Source: Cranoglanis bouderius (taxonomy: Eukaryota; Chordata; Actinopteri; Siluriformes; Cranoglanididae). From it: a DNA stretch of 64,000 bases. The stretch covers positions 17,209,300-17,273,299 of the forward strand of contig CM042558.1 in assembly GCA_023630585.1 (NCBI GenBank). The letters run 5' to 3'. The translations under genes and the position numbers were made by a program. Shown here piece by piece: positions 23,825 through 34,112 of the stretch. Under the pieces are notes generated by a model that saw only the letters and a program-made list of their open reading frames with translations, was not told the origin of the DNA and made no database searches. How positions within the stretch are numbered: the first letter of the stretch is position 1; each line of letters opens with the position of its first letter.

Positions 23825-24479
23825 TAGATGTAAAGCAGCAGAACACTGCGGCGTTCTTCAGTCCGACTCTCGACTCGACTCTTTAATCCAGCGTTTTTTA
23901 CACTGATTGATTGTTACCTTGTAAAGCTGGGAGCAGAGATCAGAGGAGAGGCGTGAAGGAAGCAGACTTGCTCTAGACGTTTAACCTTCAAACCCGAGTC
24001 ACACTCTCTCAGAATCACAATGCGCTCGTCTGGCTTCGTCTCTGAAGTGAGGAAAAGAAGAACTCCTATAAAAGAGAAGTGGGAGGAAACAGAATCAAAG
24101 TGCATTTATTTATTTAAGCTCTTAGATTCTGTTCTGAAGTGTTTCACTGTAGTGGTAGTTGTAAAGGAGTCTGGCGTGCTAAATGATCTGTGTGCTCACA
24201 TGCAAGTTTATTTATTTAAATAGAGAGAACAAAACCACGCTTTCTGAAGCGGAGTAATAAAGCAATTATTGTTCTTTATGTCCTTGTTTTTGTGCCTCTA
24301 TACAGAAACACAGCGGTGATTAGAGCTTTTACACCAGGCAGCAACAACAACAAAGAACTTATGTTCAGAGCCAATTCACGTTCTACTATATAATACTGGA
24401 ACTTTTAAAATCCAACATTCTGCTTTTAGTCACCGAATGCAAGTCTACCGAAACTCTTCTTTCCTAAAATAGCCTTCAG

Positions 24480-24880
24480 TCGATGCTGCAAAAATGCCAT
24501 TTATGGCATATTTTCAGTTTTTTTTTTTTTCTAATTTTCAAAATAAAAAAGTGGTTTGTTTTGGAAAATGTGATATTACCTTTAACTAAAAAAAAAAGAA
24601 AGAAAGAAACAATAAGTAACAATAAATCAGTTCATACAGGATTACCAAAAGGCCAAAAATGCTTGATTTTGCTGCAGCTTTTTTTTTCTTCCAAATTTGT
24701 GATGCAACTTGGAGTTTTTTGTGCTTTTTTGTGGAAAACTACCCGAATTGGCGAAACTGCAGTTTCAGTGATGTTTGTTGGTAAATAAGACCTTTTAGCT
24801 GTACTCACGTTCGACGCACGTGAATCAGAGGTGTCGCATGAGGCGTCTTGGCCCAAATCTGCGGAAAATCTCCCATAACA
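24480..24880 (-). repeat. Dispersed repeat with decayed small frame
   Basis: The part 24784-24880 matches 4560-4700 in inverse orientation. On the minus strand it opens a frame reading STAKRSYLPTNITETAVS and ending near 24632. I do not recognise the protein; it may be the remnant of a transposon-encoded factor. Confidence 0.55.
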
Positions 24881-24884
24881 TTGG

Positions 24885-25075
24885 ACACCCGCTTCTCCTC
24901 GGTTGGTCCGCAACACTTCCAGTCTTTCTGAATTTGGTAATAAGTTTGGCAACAAGTCGTGTGTTAGGTGCTTGCCATGTTTCCTGTTAAAGTCCATCGC
25001 AATCTTGCGACAGCTTACGGTCCGGCTACGAGAATTATTTCAATACGTTCGTCAAAGGCGTTCTTAAAGGCCATC
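24885..25075 (-). pseudogene. Broken mariner-type transposase N-terminus
   Basis: Reading leftward from an ATG at about 25074, the peptide begins MAFKNAFDERIEIILVAGP and hits a stop. In the next frame it continues CRKIAMDFNRKHGK, and in a third frame VAKLITKFRKTGSVADQPRR. Together these pieces resemble the N-terminal helix-turn-helix region found in mariner-like and related transposases, where a KF..TGSV..PRSGRP linker follows the HTH. At least two frameshifts break it and the catalytic domain is absent. It abuts the repeat at 24480-24880, so the two may be parts of one composite element. Confidence 0.55.
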
Positions 25076-25209
25076 TGAAAAAAAAAAAAGAAAAAAAAAC
25101 TATTATAAACTAAGTGTTTTAGTAAGAGTAATTTCCCTTATGTATGGAGACTTTTGGGACACTCTGAATTATATAATCTCTCAATATCTCAAATATTTTA
25201 TATATAGTA

Positions 25210-25763
25210 CTCTGCAAAAGTTTTAGGCACATGCAAAGAAATGCTGTAGAGCAAAGATGCCTTCAAAATAATGAAAATAAATGTTTCTACATTTAAAAAA
25301 AATAAATAAAAAATACCATAAAGAGCAGTAAACAGTAGTAAATGAAACAAAGTCAATATTTGGTGTGACAAAAAAATAAAAATAAAAATAGTAGTCTCCG
25401 GGACAATGTGTGCAGTTTTATAAGGAAATGAGCTGGTAAGTTTTATTGAGCATCTCGCAGAACCAGACACAGTTCTTCTGGACACTTTGACTTTCGCACT
25501 CGCTTCTTATTTTTGCAGCAAAACCCAGCAGCCTTCACTGTGTTTTTCTGTCTGAAAAGTGTCTCTTATGTAATATGCTGCTTTCTTTAATGACATACGA
25601 ACATTTTTCTGTAACATTTAATTATTTTGCACTAGAAAACTAATGTTTGGGAATCTAAAATGTTTTTTGTACTGACTTGATAATGTAGACGTCATAAAAT
25701 AAAAAACATCTATAACAAAGTTTGTACTAAAAAAAAACAAAAAAAAACAACACTTTTGCACAG
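25210..25763. mobile_element. Non-autonomous Tc1/mariner MITE
   Basis: The element is 554 bp, flanked by TA (25208-25209 and 25764-25765). The ends CTCTGCAAAAGTTTTAGGCA and the inverse of CAACACTTTTGCACAG are partial inverted repeats of a Tc1-type end. The interior holds no transposase, only AT-rich sequence with A runs. The open frame on the minus strand from 26064 runs through it and is not credible. Confidence 0.75.
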
Positions 25764-26127
25764 TACTGTATATCTGAAAATATGAGAATGTATGAGAAAC
25801 TCTGGCATGTCGCAATAACTCTGTGTAAAGTTCTGAGGGAACAAACTGCAGTGATTGGAGGGCAGAGGAAGTAGGGCGGGGCTCGTGGTCTGTCAACGGT
25901 TTAATGCAGAGCCGCATTTTCACAGCTGGAAAAACGTTCCAACACATCAGGCACATTTCTGCACATTTGAAACTCGGTTTACAAACTGAGGACAAAATCT
26001 CCTCGACGTGTTGAAGTTTCTGTTCGGATGTGGAGGTTCTGCTTTTAGGTGAATCTTCACACATCAGTTTGATTGTACAAGTTCACAGTTCTTATCATAG
26101 CCTGTCCTCAATAGAGAAAGTCTCACC

Positions 26128-26130
<3 letters not shown>

Positions 26131-26160
<30 letters not shown>
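26131..26160 (+). promoter_or_regulatory. (GT)15 tract at tafa1 3' splice site
   Basis: Thirty bases of GT end nine bases before the exon, followed only by CCTGTTCAG. As at 9751-9790, the dinucleotide takes the place of the polypyrimidine tract. It is complementary to the AC repeats at 26313-26366 and 10075-10094. Confidence 0.6.
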
Positions 26161-26162
<2 letters not shown>

Positions 26163-26169
26163 TGTTCAG

Positions 26170-26294
26170 CCTCCATTGTGATCGGGAAGTGGTGGTGTGA
26201 GATGGAGCCATGTTTGGAAGGAGAGGAGTGCAAGACGCTGCCAGATAACTCAGGCTGGATGTGTTCCTCCGGAAACAAGATCAAAACCACCAGG
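26170..26294 (+). CDS. tafa1: tafa1 core exon, second half of cysteine domain
   Basis: The acceptor is CCTGTTCAG (26161-26169) and the donor is AGG/GTGAGA with GT at 26295-26296. The exon completes the split Ala codon and ends on a full codon (phase 0). It encodes SIVIGKWWCEMEPCLEGEEC followed by KTLPDNSGWMC and SSGNKIKTTR. The last four cysteines continue the family spacing: C-X11-C across the junction, then X4, X5 and X10. GKWWCEMEP and KTLPDNSGW identify TAFA1 rather than its paralogues. Together with the 9795-9935 exon this gives the whole ten-cysteine domain of the secreted ligand. The intron before it is 16,234 bp and the one after it 8,496 bp if the terminal exon is used directly. Confidence 0.95.
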
Positions 26295-26312
26295 GTGAGA
26301 GCCTCGAGACCT

Positions 26313-26322
26313 ACACACACAC

Positions 26323-26366
<44 letters not shown>
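26313..26366 (+). promoter_or_regulatory. (AC)n tract after tafa1 donor
   Basis: AC repeats at 26313-26322 and 26328-26366 begin only 18 bases after the 5' splice site. CA repeats in RNA are known hnRNP L sites. This tract is perfectly complementary to the (GT)15 before the same exon. Confidence 0.55.
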
Positions 26367-26369
<3 letters not shown>

Positions 26370-26879
26370 CCATTTACAATTGCAAAGACTTTGGCAATTA
26401 CATATATTTTCAATGTTATAGGTCATGCTGAATTTTTCCACAGTTTAGTGTGTGTATCTGTGTGCATCTGTGTGTGTGTGTGTGTGTGTGTTGTAATGTG
26501 CTGCTAAAGTGTACAGTTTATAAGTCCCAAAAAAAAGAGCTGTCAATTTTGTCTTTTGTCAGTGCAGTGAAAACCAGGGAGATGATGTGGTATATTTATG
26601 TGGCTCAGTAAAAGTGGAACAGTTAAAGCCTCAGAGAGACACACAGGAGCTTTAAATCATGCGGTTTTCCTTTTCATACTGAAAAAAGAAACGTGTCTGA
26701 AATGAAATATGCTTAATAAACTGACTTTATTTTTATTATAAACTATAACTTCATAAACACCATCATAAATAAAATAACACTGCTGCTCATATACTGCTGT
26801 TCATACTGGTTAATACAGACAGACAGACTCCTGTTAGACATAAAAGTAATAGGTAAGGGCAGAGAAAAGAAAGAAAGAA

Positions 26880-27262
26880 GGAAATTATACTTTGGTTAGG
26901 CATGATGGGAAGAAGAGAGACAGACAGACAGACAGACATTCATTGATGCAGACAGAAAAAGACAGAGACAGACAGAGGAACAGGCAGAGAGAGAGAGAGA
27001 CAGGCAGATAGAAAGAGGGACAGAGAAGCAGACAGAGAGACAAAGACAGATGAGGCAAGAAAAAGAGACAGACGGACAGGCAGAGAGAAATAGACATACA
27101 GGCAGACAGACACTGATGTGGGCAGACAGGTAGAGAGATAGTGACAGGCAAACAGGCAACATGAGCGAGATATATAGGCGGACAGACAGACACACACAAG
27201 CAGACAGACAGACAGACAGACAGAGACGTAGCAGGCAGACAGACACACAGAGATACAGACAG
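26880..27262. repeat. GACA/CAGA imperfect tetranucleotide array
   Basis: About 380 bases of CAGA/GACA units with GAGA and AAAG interruptions. The inverse strand reads as Cys/Leu/Ser-rich frames in all phases, a typical repeat artefact. Confidence 0.9.
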
Positions 27263-28264
27263 GTTAGCGGGGGGTTTGTTCCCCTGCACATGTTGTCAGT
27301 GTTTCCTGTGGGCTGATTAAACGTTTTTAAACCCAGCTAAACTGAGCCGCGACGAGTCCGGATCATTCTCCACTTTCCACAGGTAAGATTTCTCCTCATT
27401 ATTTACTGTAGCACAGAAACATCACCACATTCTACATGTACAATAATATTACATTAATATCCTCACTACCCCTACACCCTACTCCAGAGGAGGCTGCCTA
27501 TGTAGGCTGAATTACTCAGCTGTGTTTGCGCTCCCGGCATAAAGTCTGTCCTTTAACAAAACTTCTCGTTTTGGATACATTTGAAAACGCACCATGTGCA
27601 TCTGTGGGACTGGGGGGGTGCCATTAATTATAGCATCAATGTCATGTTAATACGGCGTTGCTGTAATACCATGAACCTTTATCACATTTTAAGCAATCAT
27701 ATGACTGATGTAAACTGAATGTGTAAAATGTAATATTTGGTGCATGTGCAGAAACACAGGATTGTTTGCATCATTTATCCACCATTTATCCACTGAACCG
27801 TCTGTTAAAGTGCCCATGAAATCAAACGGGGTGTTTCAGTGCTTTTCACACGTGTCTTGGCTTTATGAACACGTGTATTCCAGTTTACATGAAAACATTT
27901 AGACATGTACGTACCTTTCAGACACATCAATACCCAAAAATGAAATCAAGCCCTCAACAACACCACTGGTTCTCAATCTTACTGCAAAAACAATCAGGGC
28001 CTCGACGTCTAGGATATAATTGTTGTTGGTGATGAGAACTCCTCCACGTTGGGAGAATGGATAGATGGATGGATGTTATTGATCCCCAGTGGTAAATTTC
28101 AGCACTACAGTAGCTGAGAGACACAGGACATTAAATTAAATGCAGAGAATAAATTCATTTATACACAATAAAGAACTACAGATATAAACAAGATTAACAC
28201 ACACTGAACATGGAATAAGAGCCTCCAACTGAACACCTATAAGGTGAGCGACCAGGTAGGAGTT

Positions 28265-28430
28265 TGTAAGACCAGGGTGTGTTTGAACAGGGTGTGTGTA
28301 TAAACAGGGTGCATGGACGCCCAGGGTATGTGTAATACCAGGGTGTGTATGTATGAACAGGGTGTGTATGGACAGGGGGTGCGCGTGTATGGGCGGGGTG
28401 CGTTCATGGGCGGGGTGCGTTCAAGACCAC
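28265..28430. repeat. Degenerate GGGTGTGT-type minisatellite
   Basis: Repeated words AACAGGGTGTGT, CCAGGGTGTG, and GGGCGGGGTGCGTTCA occur with a spacing of about 15-20 bases. The + strand is G-rich with several GGG runs. Confidence 0.7.
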
Positions 28431-28565
28431 ATAAAAAAAAAAAAAAGAGCCTCAGGTCATTTCACGGGCACTTTAACAGTGTAATTCATTAGCATAACAC
28501 AACAACCTTTGTGGGTGTGTGGGTGTAAACTGTGGCTGTGTTTTCTCTCCTGCCTCCTCTTACAG

Positions 28566-28638
28566 AACACACAGCCGTATTCCCCTTTTTAGCTCGAGAG
28601 CAGCTGCAGGAGAACCGACTCAGAACCCTCAGCGCAAG
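28566..28638 (+). other. Candidate alternative tafa1 exon (73 nt)
   Basis: A strong acceptor (pyrimidine-rich TTTTCTCTCCTGCCTCCTCT then TACAG) is followed by 73 bases and a good donor CAAG/GTCAGT (GT at 28639-28640). If joined in phase 0 to the end of the 26170-26294 exon, it would add NTQPYSPF and stop at TAG 28590-28592. That gives a shortened product with a different tail in place of IHPRT. The stop lies 46 bases before the exon end, close to the usual nonsense-mediated decay limit. This is prediction from splice signals only; it may be a cryptic exon. Confidence 0.35.
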
Positions 28639-28960
28639 GTCAGTGTCTATCTCCGTTTTTATAACCTCAGCCATGTGAGGCCAACTGCTTACCGAGCATC
28701 ACCTCTCATTAACCCCAATACACACTGTACAAATCATAATTACTCACCCAGTGTGTGTGTGTGTGTGTGTGTAGTGAGGGAGGCAAACCACAAATAGGTT
28801 TATTGTGAACTATATTCCTCCTATCACTGGGATTTATAGGCTTGGAGGACACACACACACTCAAAAGTCAAATGTATGTGCTTCAGGTTCTTGCTGTTAC
28901 ATTTGATTGATAAATCCTCTGAACAAAGTGTTTAGGAAGGAATGTGAAGTACCCTTAAGA

Positions 28961-28967
<7 letters not shown>

Positions 28968-29000
<33 letters not shown>
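28968..29000. repeat. (GT)n microsatellite
   Basis: GT run with terminal GCGCGT variation inside the second tafa1 intron. Confidence 0.9.
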
Positions 29001-29003
<3 letters not shown>

Positions 29004-29104
29004 TGCGTGCATGTGTGTCTGTGCTCTCTGTTCCTTCATTACTACAACAGAACTTGTATCGTGAAAGTATCCAGGACAGGCTTTGTCCCAAGATCAGTCT
29101 GAAG

Positions 29105-29370
29105 TTATAATCTTGGGTTTAATCTCAGATTTAATCTTTAAACTATATTTTAATCCTGGGTTTGATCAGAAGTTTTTCCTTTAATCTGAATATGTTTAAT
29201 CTGAAGTTATTTTAATTTGTCTTTCAAGTGAAGTTTAATCAGGAATTTAATCTTTTACTTCAATGCCAGGTGTATTCCTACATTTAATCCTAAAATTAAT
29301 CTTTCCCACTTTTAATTAGGGTCTTAATATGGGATTTAATCCAGAGACTGGATCTTAATCTGGATTATTA
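29105..29370. repeat. Degenerate TTTAATC array
   Basis: About a dozen TTTAATCT/TTTAATCC/TTAATCA words recur at irregular 15-30 base spacing over 265 bases. There is no precise unit, which suggests an old decayed minisatellite. TAATCC and TAATCT are also the core of K50 homeodomain (Otx/Pitx class) sites. Confidence 0.65.
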
Positions 29371-29454
29371 TTGGAGAATGAATTTGATTTTTGATTTTAT
29401 TGGATACAGAGGTTTTTTTTTTTAATTAGTGCCGTCACTGCCGCTAAACTAACA

Positions 29455-29494
<40 letters not shown>

Positions 29495-29549
29495 CAGCTC
29501 ATCTGCAGACTTCATTTTGCTCTAAAGAGACAAATATCCACACCATGTT

Positions 29550-29763
29550 CCTGTTTTTTTTTTTTTTTTTTTTAGATGTTTGCATGCACATATGCGCAGA
29601 TTTTTTTTTTGTGCCTTTTTTTTTTTTAATTGGCATGTACGTACGGATGCAGCCGAAGCAAGTGAGTGCCTGACGCTCTTGTTTTTCTCTCTTCTTTTTC
29701 TTTGTGTCTTTCAGAGAGGGAGCCCTCCTTGACAAGGAAGGCCTTTTGTTTGAGGAGGGCCAC

Positions 29764-29800
<37 letters not shown>

Positions 29801-30000
29801 CTGGTGATCGTCCAGTCACTCGCCTCTGCTTTTACCTGCTGCTCTGGTTCAATAGGCCAACAAATTAATTACCCGCAAAAAAAAAAATTCTACTTACAAT
29901 TTGCTAAATTTTTGGGTTTTAATGCTGGAAAATGAGCCAAAGACATGGAATAAAGGGAAATTGTTTTTTGTTTGTTTTGTTTTGTTTTTTTCCTTAAAAA
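29550..30000. repeat. Homopolymer and GA-rich simple repeats
   Basis: T runs at 29554-29573 and 29602-29627, (GA)n at 29767-29795, A runs at 29878-29888 and 29995-30007. No coding signal. Confidence 0.7.
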
Positions 30001-30296
30001 AAAAAAATCTGCCTGAAGAGACGTCCTGCTCTCGGACATTTAGCAGAGTTTTGTGGTTTCATCTTCAGTGATGCACCATGGAAATACTACACTTAATTGT
30101 CTTGGGAGCAAAAGCGAAGAACTTGGAATAGAGCTGATTCACACGCCTTATCCGTGATCATATCCCTGTCAGTCTCATCAAAATCGGGGGAAAAAAAAAA
30201 AAAACCAAAGAGCTATTGCTCGTCTCTTTTGACGATTTGTCCAGTTTCTTCTCACCGCCTGTCATCTTCATATAAAATCAGTTCCGACACATTCAG

Positions 30297-30300
<4 letters not shown>

Positions 30301-30337
<37 letters not shown>

Positions 30338-30683
30338 TGTCACATTTCCTGCTCAAAACACAACCACTGAACATCACAATGGAGCACAGGAGAAAATCCA
30401 TGTGGTAAAATCCTACATCCTGCCCTTGAGTTCTTCACCCTGAGACAGTGACGAGGAAGAAAACTGTGCGTTACTGTGATCGCTGAATTAGGATGCACGA
30501 GGCACACGCGGGACTGCGGTGTTTAGGACGAGCTCTAAATCGCCACGGCAGCACAGCTGGACGTCTCGCTGTGAGGGACAGGATCACTAAAGGATGTAGG
30601 AAAGTGTGCTGTGCCAGTGAGCGGCGTTCACTCACGCTCTTTACAGAAAAAAAATAAACAGAGTCTTGACATTTGAGTTGAAG

Positions 30684-30734
<51 letters not shown>

Positions 30735-31385
30735 TGTGCACGTGCATTACAGACACAGAACTATTTATTTCTCTCTGCCAGCAGAACACATTGTGCTCCA
30801 AGCTCACAGGCACATTGTTTTCTCAGTTATTAATGTTTGGATGAAATTCATTTAGTTTCCGTTAAAAGTCAAACACACTAATAACTATAACAACTCCATA
30901 ACTAATATCATATAATAATAAAAAAAATGTTGATGATAGTCAGTTGTGATTCTCTTTTCACCTTTAACACACACACACACACTGTCTGTTTAACATGTTA
31001 TAAAATGTTTTTAACACTTCTCTCGATTTCTCATTTTCTCTCTCGGTCACTCTCCCCGTCTTGCTATCTGTCTCTCTCGATCTCTCCCGCTCACTGTCTG
31101 TCTGTCTCTCTGTCTGTCTGTCTGTCTTACTTTCCCCCTCTCCCTCCCTCTTGCTCTGTCTGTCTCTCTCTCTGTCTTTGTGCATGCAAATAATTGCAAA
31201 TGTAAAAAGATAAATCTCTCCGTCTCTCCATCTCTCTCTCTCTCACTGCTCTCTCTGTCGGTCTCTCTTTCCCAGTCTCTCTATCCCCATTTCTCTCTTC
31301 CCTCATCCCTCTCACTCCGACTCTCTCTGAAGCTGCAGTTTGTACACATTTGTGTTCGTCACACAACAGCAGAGGAAATGTCAGT

Positions 31386-31433
<48 letters not shown>

Positions 31434-31512
31434 CTTGCTCAGGGCAAAGCCGCAGGCTGCAGACTTTAATTAGCTTTACTCAGTTCTGCACTGCTAAAAT
31501 CCAGAGGTTTCC

Positions 31513-31548
<36 letters not shown>

Positions 31549-31626
31549 CTGGTTCTGCCACAGCATCTTCTACAGCCCTGAGAGAGGTAGAGTGAGTGTG
31601 TGTTTGAGTGGTGATGTGTGTATCAG

Positions 31627-31665
<39 letters not shown>

Positions 31666-31810
31666 TGTAGTGTGCATCATTCAACACTCACTGACACACA
31701 CACACACACACACACGTTAATACTGGTAGCAAATAAACAATGTAAAGGCATTGTGGCTGAAGTGAAACATTCCCCTGAAACAGACACACACACACACACA
31801 CACACACGTC
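30301..31810. repeat. Dinucleotide and CT-rich simple-repeat block
   Basis: (GT)n at 30301-30336, 30685-30730, 31386-31428 and 31630-31662; (AC)n at 30967-30981, 31516-31546, 31695-31714 and 31784-31807. A polypyrimidine TCTG/TCTC block runs from about 31020 to 31330. The block sits in the last tafa1 intron. Confidence 0.85.
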
Positions 31811-32685
31811 TCTGATCAGCAGGATGCGTTTGATGATGCAGGTCTGTGGTTTGCATGATGCTAAACTTTTAGCCATAAACTCCTCATACTTATTAGCTAC
31901 ATTAGCTTTGCAGCTCAAAACTAATGACGAGAACACGTCTTAGCAGATCAGCTACACTTGGGTTTGAGGGAGTTTAGAGTTTGAACTCTACAGCATGAGG
32001 ACAGCAGCATGGAGGAGATGGAGAGGAGTGAAACAGGCTTTCTGACATCTGGACATTTTACCGTCAGTTATTTTGTTTCGTTGTTAAAATGTTATGTTTT
32101 TATGTGTATGAAACCTAATTAAATCTTTGCTCAGTATTTAGTACTGATATGGTACTGTTGGTTTCTGCTGTTTTTCTGTTTAAATTATTTCTATTGTAGA
32201 TTATTTTTCTTCTTGTAAATAAAAATCTGACTGACATGATGATGTTTTATTGCTTTTTTTAAAACAGATACAGCACCCTCCTCTAATATTGGCACCCTTG
32301 GTAAATATGAGCAAAGGAGGCTGTGAAAAACTCTCTTTATTGTTTAACCTTTTGATCTTTTGTAAAAAAAAAAAAAAAAAATTCACAAAAATACTCTGTT
32401 CTCGTGGATATCAAACAATTGCAAACAAAACACAGATTTATCAAAAAAAACTTTGTTAAATATACTGTAGGTGTGCAACAATTATTGGCACCTTTTTAGT
32501 CAATACTTTGAGTCTTCTCCTATAATGCCTGATGAGGTTGGAGAATAGATGGCAAGGGATCTGAGACCATTCCTCCATACAGAATCTCTCCAGATCCTAT
32601 TCAAATCAAATTTCGAGGTCCACGCTGGTGGACTCTCCTCTTCAGTTCACCCCACAGGTGTTTTATGGGTTTCAAGTCAGGGGAG

Positions 32686-33070
32686 TTGTAGACGCAGTTT
32701 TTCACAGATTGGTGAACCTCTGCCCGTCTTTACTTCTGAGAGACTCCGCCTCTCCAAGATACTCTTTTTATACCCAATCATGTTACTGACCTGTTGCCAA
32801 TTAACCTCCAGCTGTTTCTTTTTAGTAACACTTACTTTTCCAGCCTTTTGTTGCCCCGTCCCAACTTTTTTGAGACGTGTTGCTGCCATCAGATTCAAAA
32901 TTACCTTGTTTTTTTTCTTAAAATGGTTCATTTCCTCAGTTTAAACATTTGATATGTTTTCTGTGTTCTATTGTGAATAACATATGAGTTTATGAGATTT
33001 GCAAATCATTGCATTCATTTTTTATTTACATTTTACACAGCGTCCCAACTTTATTTTTAATTGGGGTTGT
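32686..33070 (-). mobile_element. Nested non-autonomous repeat inside Tc1
   Basis: This segment, read on the minus strand, begins ACAACCCCAATTAAAAATAA and AAGTTGGGACGCTGTGTAAA and includes TTTGCAAATCTCATAAACTC, CAACACGTCTCAAAAAAGTT and TTGGCAACAGGTCAGTAACA. I recognise it as a very common teleost interspersed repeat, though I cannot name the family with certainty. It interrupts the host Tc1 between GTCAGGG and TTGTTTTGGATCATTGTCCT. Part of the host sequence was lost at the junction. A minus-strand frame of 84 codons across it is not supported as a gene. Confidence 0.7.
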
Positions 33071-33080
33071 TTGTTTTGGA

Positions 33081-33744
33081 TCATTGTCCTGCTGGAAGAG
33101 CCAACCACGGCCCATTTGAAGCTTTCTGGCAGATGCCATGTATCCTAACAAAATGTCCAGGTCCTCTGACAGAAAAGCAGCCCCAAAACATTAAAGAGCC
33201 ACCACCATATTTAACCGTGGGCATGAGGTACTTTTTCATATGGCTCCCTCTCTGTGTGCACCAAAACCACCTCTGGTGTTTATTGGCAAAAAGCTCTATT
33301 TTGGTTTCATCTGACCATAGAACCCGATCCCATTTGAAGTTCCAGTAGTGTCTGGCAAACTGAACACGCTTGAGTTTGTTTTTGGATGAGAGTAGAGGCT
33401 TTTTTCTTGAAACCCTTCCAAACAACCTGTGGTGACGTAGGTGACTTCGGACTTTTCCCCCCCTAAGATGCAACTAACTTCTGCAATTCTCCAGCTGTGA
33501 TCCCTGGAGATTTTTTGGCCACTCGAACCATCCTCTTCACAGTGCGTTGAGACAATATAGACACACGTCCAATTCCAGGTTGATTCATAACATTTCCAGT
33601 TGACTGGAACTTCTTAATTATTGCCCTGATGGTGGAAATGGGCGTTTTCAATGCTTGTGCTATTTTCTTATAGCCACTTCCCATTTTGTGAAGCTCAACA
33701 ACCTTTTGCCGCACATCACAGCTATATTCCTTGGTCTTACCCAT
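33081..33744 (-). pseudogene. Tc1-like transposase, N-terminal remnant
   Basis: From ATG 33744 the minus strand reads MGKTKEYSCDVRQKVVELHK, the N-terminal helix-turn-helix, through STIRAIIKKF and the second HTH (ILSQRTVKRMVRVAKKSPG) to about 33463. A frameshift near 33463-33473 then moves to the frame LRHHRLFGRVSRKKPLLSS and on to LWSDETKIELF, the first catalytic Asp. The frame continues to KKYLMPTVKYGGGSLMFWGC and ends at GPWLALPAGQ. The second Asp and the Glu are missing because of an internal deletion and the nested repeat. The copy cannot be active. Confidence 0.9.
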
Positions 33745-33912
33745 TGTTAATGTCTTAGGGAATTTGGCCTGTGTGTTACCTCATATTTATACCCTGTGAA
33801 CCAGGAAGTCATGGTTGAACAATTTCCTGTTCCTAGTCACCCAGGTGTACTAAAAAAAAAAATTTATATCAATGGGAATATACTGCAAATATATTTTTCC
33901 TCATATGAATTC

Positions 33913-34112
33913 CATTTCTTTTCTTTTTTATTTTATTTATTTATTTATTTATTTTTATTTATTTATTTTTTTTTTATGCATGTACATCAGCTATCTTTTA
34001 TTTGTTTTACACTAAGTAATGATGTCTTGGAGTATTTGTATGTTTGACACATTTCAGGGTTTTGTGCTGCAATATCCTGTCATGTCAAACTTTAAATAAA
34101 ACTAAACTAAAC
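33913..34112 (+). mobile_element. 200-bp retroposon-like insertion with 8-bp TSD
   Basis: The host Tc1 sequence ATGAATTC appears on both sides (33905-33912 and 34113-34120), consistent with a target duplication. The insert starts with a T-rich (ATTT)n stretch and ends TTTAAATAAAACTAAACTAAAC, like the 3' tail of a LINE or SINE. No coding sequence is seen. Confidence 0.6.

Noticed and set aside
25618..26064. 148-codon open frame on the minus strand
   Set aside because: It runs through the right part of a Tc1-type MITE and its AT-rich interior; no recognisable domain.
26885..27291. Three overlapping Cys/Leu/Ser-rich frames on the minus strand
   Set aside because: They translate a GACA/CAGA repeat in all three phases.
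32677..32944. Frames of 131 and 84 codons on opposite strands
   Set aside because: They lie in the nested dispersed repeat inside a Tc1 element.
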